A stretch of 64,000 bases of DNA, from positions 496,001 through 560,000 of the forward strand of contig NZ_SRPF01000002.1 of assembly GCF_004785685.1 (NCBI RefSeq), written 5' to 3'. The notes under the pieces were generated by a model that made no database searches, was not told where the DNA came from, and worked only from the letters and a program-made list of their open reading frames with translations. Made by a program: the position numbers and the translations under genes. This document shows, one piece after another, positions 59,720 through 64,000 of the stretch (the stretch's first letter is position 1; each line of letters opens with the position of its first letter). Origin of the DNA: Marinobacter confluentis. Lineage in GTDB: Bacteria > Pseudomonadota > Gammaproteobacteria > Pseudomonadales > Oleiphilaceae.

Positions 59720-60064
59720 TCAGCCGCAGCACTTCTTGAATTTCAACCCGCTGCCGCAGCGGCATGGGTCGTTCCGGGACGGCGCTTCTTCGGTGATGAC
59801 GGTTGACCCTTTATTCAGAAGCACGGTCAGTTCACCAATGGACTCAGCCGCGCCGTCTCGGGTATCAACGGTTATGTTTGCATGCAGCTTTGCCGCAGAC
59901 ACCTGCGCCTCAATTTCCTGTTTGCGCGCCTCGCTGGTAACCACCAGCGTCAGCGGGTACTTTCGGCTCCCACTCTTCTGGCTGGCTCTGGTCTGGAAGC
60001 CGCCGTAAGCGGTGTGGTGCTGGCGCGCGTCCTGCCGGCCTTTGTAGAAAAATTTGTCTGACAT
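59720..60064 (-). CDS. PBPRA1643-family SWIM/SEC-C metal-binding protein
   Basis: A 114-residue protein: N-terminal DKFFYKGRQDARQHHTAYGGFQTRAS typical of the PBPRA1643 family, a central strand-helix domain (YPLTLVVTSEARKQEIEAQVSA) and a C-terminal SEC-C zinc motif RNDPCRCGSGLKFKKCCG. The SEC-C tail binds zinc and often ribosomes or SecB in other proteins; this family is uncharacterised. AGGA eight bases before ATG 60064. Confidence 0.9.
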   Translation of the reverse strand: MSDKFFYKGRQDARQHHTAYGGFQTRASQKSGSRKYPLTLVVTSEARKQEIEAQVSAAKLHANITVDTRDGAAESIGELTVLLNKGSTVITEEAPSRNDPCRCGSGLKFKKCCG

Positions 60065-60274
60065 GCTGAAATCCTGATGGTAAAGCCCGTTGAACAGAAG
60101 TTTACCCGGCGCTCGGCAGGAAAGACTGGCAGGCAGCGGGCGAGACGTTTTAGCATGCTTCCGGTAATCGTCATATACGCAAAAGTGAAAAGCGACCGAA
60201 TGAGTATGGCAGAAGCCTTCCGGTAGGCTCAGGGTTCACTCGCTTGACCCAGAAGGAATAAGGCGCGCAGAATC

Positions 60275-60610
60275 ATGATGCACTTTTGCTCAAGCGACTC
60301 GCGAACCATGCCAGCTAAGGTAAAAACCCGGATTCTTTTCCACTCCAGACGCCTGAATATCTATCTGGTTCGCTACCCGGAAGGTCATAAAGTCGGCCCC
60401 CATATCGACATGGTGTCTGAGGGCAAGCTGTACAAGCTGAATTACGTGCTGATCAAACCCAAAGCCGGCGGCAAGTTCATCTGCGAGAAAAACATTTTCA
60501 ACCTCTTCGGGCGGCTTTACCTGTTTCGCCCCGACCTTTACCAACACCGGGTGTCGAAAATTGAGCGTGGTAACCGCTGGTTGCTCAGTTTCGCGCTAAC
60601 CCCCGGCTGA
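60275..60610 (+). CDS. Minimal 2OG-Fe(II) oxygenase-like protein
   Basis: A 111-residue protein that holds only the core of a 2-oxoglutarate/Fe(II) dioxygenase: HxD in KVGPHIDMVSEG (iron ligands), NYVLIKPKAGGKFICEK, then YQHRVSKIERGNRWLLSFAL with the third iron His and the Arg for 2-oxoglutarate. All four key residues are present in the right order, so it may be active despite being about half the usual size. The target is unknown. ATG 60275 has AAGG rather far upstream (11 bases); ATG 60308 is an alternative start. Confidence 0.7.
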   Translation: MMHFCSSDSRTMPAKVKTRILFHSRRLNIYLVRYPEGHKVGPHIDMVSEGKLYKLNYVLIKPKAGGKFICEKNIFNLFGRLYLFRPDLYQHRVSKIERGNRWLLSFALTPG

Positions 60611-60665
60611 GCCTGATCGCCAGCTTCTCCCTCAGCACCTACAACCCTGGCTTTGGGTACAGTAA

Positions 60666-61484
60666 TCAACTCTCTCTCCGCTTGACCTCACTCCGTCGCA
60701 TCAGATACCACGCAATAAAAGCAATAAGCGACACGGCGAGTATAATCAACGTAGCCAGGGCATTGATCTTCGGGGAGACTCCCATCCGGACCGATGAAAA
60801 CACCACCATCGGTAAGGTCGTCGCGCCAGGACCGGAGACGAAACTGGCAATAACCAGGTCATCCAGAGACAGAGTGAAGGCAAGTAGCCACCCTGAAACC
60901 AGGGCCGGCAGGATGACCGGGAGGGTGATCACGAAAAACGTTTTCCATGGCGTGCAGCCCAGATCCATCGCCGCTTCTTCCATTGAACGGTCCACTTCTT
61001 TTAATCGGGCGCTGACCACAACCGCCACATAGGCACTGCAGAAAGTCGTGTGGGCAATCCATACGGTTGCCATGCCCCGGTCCACCGGCCAGCCAATGGT
61101 CTGCGCCATCTGCACGAACAACAGCAGCAAAGACAGACCGGTGATTACCTCCGGCATGACCAGGGGCGCGGTGATCATACTGGAAAGCAGAGTGCGCCCG
61201 CGCAGGCGTTTGAACCGGGTCATCACGAACGCACACAGGGTGCCCAGGCACACAGCCATGCTGGCCGAGTAAAAAGCAATCTGCAGGCTCATCCATACCG
61301 CTGACAGTATCTGCTGATCCCGGAACAGTTCACCATACCAGTGGGTGGAGAAGCCGGCCCACACAGACACCAGCCGGGATGCGTTGAACGAGTAGACAAT
61401 CAACACAACCATGGGGAGGTAGAGAAAAAGTAGGCCCAGTATCAGCATTACCTTCGAGAAACTGACGGGCCGCGACCTAACCAT
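60666..61484 (-). CDS. potI: Polyamine (putrescine) ABC transporter permease PotI
   Basis: A 272-residue inner-membrane permease with six helices. The N-terminal VMLILGLLFLYLPMVVLIVYSFNASRL and the coupling loop MEEAAMDLGCTPWKTFFVITLPV are the PotI/PotC pattern. It is the last gene of the potFGHI operon. Its ATG (61484) lies inside the end of potH (8-base overlap), showing coupling; a 14-codon extension upstream is not needed. Confidence 0.93.
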   Translation of the reverse strand: MVRSRPVSFSKVMLILGLLFLYLPMVVLIVYSFNASRLVSVWAGFSTHWYGELFRDQQILSAVWMSLQIAFYSASMAVCLGTLCAFVMTRFKRLRGRTLLSSMITAPLVMPEVITGLSLLLLFVQMAQTIGWPVDRGMATVWIAHTTFCSAYVAVVVSARLKEVDRSMEEAAMDLGCTPWKTFFVITLPVILPALVSGWLLAFTLSLDDLVIASFVSGPGATTLPMVVFSSVRMGVSPKINALATLIILAVSLIAFIAWYLMRRSEVKRRES

Positions 61485-62406
61485 TCTTTTCCAGCTCCCT
61501 GGCCTGAAAACGATGGAACAGCACAATCGGGATCAGCAGTAGCGCCAGCATCACAATGGCGAGCGAAGAGGCCACCGGCCAGTCACGGTTATTGAAGAAC
61601 TCCTCCCACAGCACCTTACCGATCATCAGCGTATCCGGCCCGCCCAGCAGTTCCGGAATCACGAATTCACCCACCGCCGGAATGAATACCAGCATGGAAC
61701 CGGCAATGATGCCCGCTTTTGACAGTGGCAGCGTAATCGCCCAGAAGGTAGTCAGGCTGCGGCATCCCAGATCAGATGCGGCTTCCAGCAGACGCACATC
61801 AAGCTTTACCAGGTTGGTGTAGATCGGCAGCACCATGAACGGCAGGTAGGCATAGGCAATGCCCAGGATCACCGCAAAATTGGTGTTCAGCATCTTCAGC
61901 GGTTCGTCGGTCACCCCAAGCCACAGCAACAGGTTGTTCAACAGCCCCTGATTGCCAAGGATGCCCATCCAGGCATAGACGCGAATCAGGAACGAGGTCC
62001 AGGAAGGCAGCATCACCAATAACAGCAGCACCATCTGTGTGCTGGCCGAAGCGCGGGCCATGGCATAGGCCATGGGATAGCCAATCAGCAGGCACACCAG
62101 GGTGGAAACCAGGGCTATCTTGACCGAGCCCCAGTAAGCGGCGATGTACAGGCTGTCGGATAGCAGAAACAGGTAGTTGCCGAAATTCACCATCACCGTG
62201 AAGGTGTTGTCGACAAAACTGAACACCGGCTCGTAGGGCGGAATCGCCATCACGGCGGAAGAGAAACTGATCTTCAGCACCAGCGCGAACGGCAACAGGA
62301 AAAACAGCAGCAACCACAGGAACGGGATGCCGAACACCACCCGGCGGTGGAATACAACCGCACCTATCCGGCCCTTGAGTGCCGTAGACATCAGTTTGCG
62401 AGCCAT
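61477..62406 (-). CDS. potH: Polyamine (putrescine) ABC transporter permease PotH
   Basis: A 309-residue permease with six helices: GIPFLWLLLFFLLPFALVLKISFS, the periplasmic FSFVDNTFTVMVNFGNYLFLLSD segment and the coupling loop LLEAASDLGCRSLTTFWAITLPLS. It works with PotI as a heterodimer. ATG 62406 is four bases after the potG stop side and has GGAG within the end of potG; the longer open frame upstream overlaps potG. Confidence 0.93.
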   Translation of the reverse strand: MARKLMSTALKGRIGAVVFHRRVVFGIPFLWLLLFFLLPFALVLKISFSSAVMAIPPYEPVFSFVDNTFTVMVNFGNYLFLLSDSLYIAAYWGSVKIALVSTLVCLLIGYPMAYAMARASASTQMVLLLLVMLPSWTSFLIRVYAWMGILGNQGLLNNLLLWLGVTDEPLKMLNTNFAVILGIAYAYLPFMVLPIYTNLVKLDVRLLEAASDLGCRSLTTFWAITLPLSKAGIIAGSMLVFIPAVGEFVIPELLGGPDTLMIGKVLWEEFFNNRDWPVASSLAIVMLALLLIPIVLFHRFQARELEKNG

Positions 62407-62410
62407 GGCG

Positions 62411-63529
62411 TCAGCTCCACAGCAGAATGGGGCTGGAGGCTTCCCAGGACACGAACACCGTGTCGCCCCAGGTCGGGCGTTCGCCACGGCGCTCAACATT
62501 GGCCATGGTGGCCTGCACGCGCTTACCACTGGCCAGCTTTACGTAGTAACAGCTGATGTCCCCGAGATAGGCAATGTTATCGACCGTGCCCTTGCTCCAG
62601 TTGGTCTCGCCTTCCGGTTTTTCGCTTGAGAGGTAGACCTTCTCGGGGCGCAGCGCAACCAGGGTCGCGGTGCTTTCCGCCGGGGTGCTGACGCCCCGGT
62701 CGATAAACACAGGCGCATCCAGAGCCGCGCTCTCTAGGGTGATGCTGTCGGATTCGTCCGCCAGAATCCGGGACTCGAAAATATTCACCGAACCGATGAA
62801 CTCGGCCGTCATCCGGCTGTTCGGGCTCTCGTAGATATCAACTGGCGAGCCGACCTGGGCAATACGGCCCTGGGACATGATGGCGATACGGCTGGCCATG
62901 GTCATCGCCTCCTCCTGATCGTGCGTCACCATCAGGCAGGTCGCACCCACCTGCTCCAGAATCTCCACCAGCTCCAGTTGCATTTCTGATCGGAGCTTCT
63001 TGTCCAGTGCTCCCATGGGCTCGTCCAGCAGCAACAACTTGGGACGCTTGGCCAGAGAACGGGCCAGGGCAACGCGCTGCTGCTGACCACCGGACAACTG
63101 GTGTGGCTTGCGTTTGGCAAAGGTTTCCATTTTGACCAGCTTGAGCATGGTCTGAACGCGGTCGCGGATCTCCGCTTTGGGCAACCGGTCCTGTTTCAGC
63201 CCCATGGCGATGTTCTGCTCCACTGTCATGTGAGGGAACAGAGCATAGGACTGGAACATCATGTTGGTCGGGCGCAGATAGGGCGGCAATCCAGTGATGT
63301 CTTCGCCATCGAGCATGACTTTGCCAGCGTTGGGCGATTCAAATCCGGCCAGCATGCGCAGCAAGGTCGACTTGCCGGAGCCAGATCCACCCAGCAGGGC
63401 AAAGATCTCACCCTTACGGATATCCAGGCTTACATCGTCGACGGCCAGGGTGCCATCAAAACTCTTGGAGATGCCCTGAATGCTGAGTAATACCTCCGCT
63501 TGCGCGGAGGTATCGTTACCGTTGTCCAC
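62411..63529 (-). CDS. potG: Polyamine ABC transporter ATPase PotG
   Basis: A 372-residue ATPase: Walker A GGSGSGKST, LSGGQQQRVALARSL signature, LLLDEPMGALD and a C-terminal TOBE domain (about 290-370, with ALRPEKVYLSSEK). It drives PotFGHI uptake of putrescine. It follows potF after three bases. Confidence 0.94.
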   Translation of the reverse strand: MDNGNDTSAQAEVLLSIQGISKSFDGTLAVDDVSLDIRKGEIFALLGGSGSGKSTLLRMLAGFESPNAGKVMLDGEDITGLPPYLRPTNMMFQSYALFPHMTVEQNIAMGLKQDRLPKAEIRDRVQTMLKLVKMETFAKRKPHQLSGGQQQRVALARSLAKRPKLLLLDEPMGALDKKLRSEMQLELVEILEQVGATCLMVTHDQEEAMTMASRIAIMSQGRIAQVGSPVDIYESPNSRMTAEFIGSVNIFESRILADESDSITLESAALDAPVFIDRGVSTPAESTATLVALRPEKVYLSSEKPEGETNWSKGTVDNIAYLGDISCYYVKLASGKRVQATMANVERRGERPTWGDTVFVSWEASSPILLWS

Positions 63530-63532
63530 CCC

Positions 63533-64000
63533 TTAACGACCAGACTTCACGTTAGTCCAGGTGCGTGTCATCAGGCGCTGGGCGTCCTGCGGACGACCTT
63601 CCATGATGTACAGCTTCTTCATCACCTCATCGGTGGGGTAAATGCTGGTGTCGCTGAGGATTTCCGGATCAACAAACTCGTTGGCCGGCTTGTTGGGGTT
63701 GGCGTACCAGACATAGTTGGTCACGTCCGCGATGATTTCCGGACGCATCAGGAAGTTCATCAGCTTGTGGGCGTTTTCAACGTTGGGGGCACCGGCGGGA
63801 ATGGTCATCATGTCAAACCACAGCACCGCACCTTCCTTTGGAATGGTGTAGCGGATGACGTTGCCGTTCCCGGCTTCTTCAGCGCGGGCAGCCGCCTGCA
63901 GGATGTCGCCGGAATAGCCGGCGGCGACGCAAAGATCACCGTTAGCCAGGTCGCCAATGTAGCGGGACGAATGGAAGTAAGTGATATTCGGACGAACCGC
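63533..64000 (-). CDS. potF: Polyamine periplasmic binding protein PotF, N-terminal part outside window
   Basis: The frame is open to the right edge, so about 155 C-terminal residues of a PotF/PotD protein are visible. They include SSRYIGDLANGDLCVAAGYSGDILQAAARAEEAG, YTIPKEGAVLWFDMMTIPAGAPNVENAHKLMNF and the terminal MTRTWTNVKSGR, all characteristic of spermidine/putrescine binding proteins. It is the first gene of the potFGHI operon (minus strand). The signal peptide and N-lobe lie beyond 64000. Confidence 0.94.
   Translation of the reverse strand, partial: AVRPNITYFHSSRYIGDLANGDLCVAAGYSGDILQAAARAEEAGNGNVIRYTIPKEGAVLWFDMMTIPAGAPNVENAHKLMNFLMRPEIIADVTNYVWYANPNKPANEFVDPEILSDTSIYPTDEVMKKLYIMEGRPQDAQRLMTRTWTNVKSGR

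Overview
The window looks like a chromosomal segment of a marine, heterotrophic gammaproteobacterium, most likely Marinobacter or a close relative. This is inferred from gene content and protein character (two-domain PutA with a divergent Lrp-type regulator, PotFGHI, DUF3581, DUF3185 and PBPRA1643-type SEC-C proteins, moderate-to-high GC), not from a database search. Genes are dense and on both strands. I see no rRNA, tRNA, CRISPR array, insertion sequence, integrase or phage module, so most of it reads as core or stable accessory chromosome. The left end cuts a DUF5610 gene and the right end cuts potF.

Layout. 1-5 kb: an Lrp/AsnC regulator divergent from an arginine N-succinyltransferase gene that overlaps a DUF1338 (2-oxoadipate dioxygenase-type) gene, then a ZIP metal transporter and a TauE/SafE exporter. 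5-11 kb: an AbiTii-domain protein facing a MotA/OmpA ion-channel pair, a periplasmic amino-acid-type binding protein, DUF3581, DUF1499 and an MscS channel. 11-15.8 kb: a MEST-like alpha/beta hydrolase divergent from a TetR regulator over a perfect palindrome, an N-acyl-D-amino-acid deacylase, and a formate/nitrite-type channel behind a probable sigma-54 promoter, an enhancer-like inverted repeat and a leader terminator. 15.8-23.2 kb: a PP2C/Ser-Thr kinase fusion, an EamA transporter, a shikimate-kinase-like protein, a lytic transglycosylase, a LysE exporter, a beta-propeller lipoprotein, a pseudouridine synthase and a DsbA-family protein. 23.3-27.7 kb: proline catabolism (putA and its Lrp-type regulator).

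28-38 kb is the most distinctive stretch: a 3D-domain lipoprotein, a large lipoprotein, a LuxR-type response regulator converging on its histidine kinase, a CPBP glutamic-type intramembrane protease beside a secreted carbohydrate-binding-like protein with a GC + transmembrane + basic C-terminal sorting tail, and a porin. 37.8-46.3 kb: a LysR regulator and the peptide/opine-type ABC transporter operon it probably controls (shared 17-bp operator), followed by two alpha/beta hydrolases. 46-56.8 kb: mostly single genes and small conserved membrane proteins, with a PAS-GGDEF cyclase and an NlpC/P60 lipoprotein. 56.8-59.7 kb: an in-frame AEC transporter::alkylsulfatase reading frame with a well-formed internal start that would yield a lipoprotein sulfatase. 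59.7-64 kb: a SEC-C protein, a minimal 2OG-Fe(II) oxygenase and the potFGHI polyamine uptake operon.

Functional theme: nitrogen and amino-acid acquisition and catabolism (arginine, proline, polyamine, peptides, N-acyl-D-amino acids, nitrite) with local regulators whose candidate operators can be seen as inverted repeats. The strongest candidates for something new are the AEC::sulfatase nested gene, the intramembrane protease / sorting-tail pair, and the layered control region of the formate/nitrite channel.
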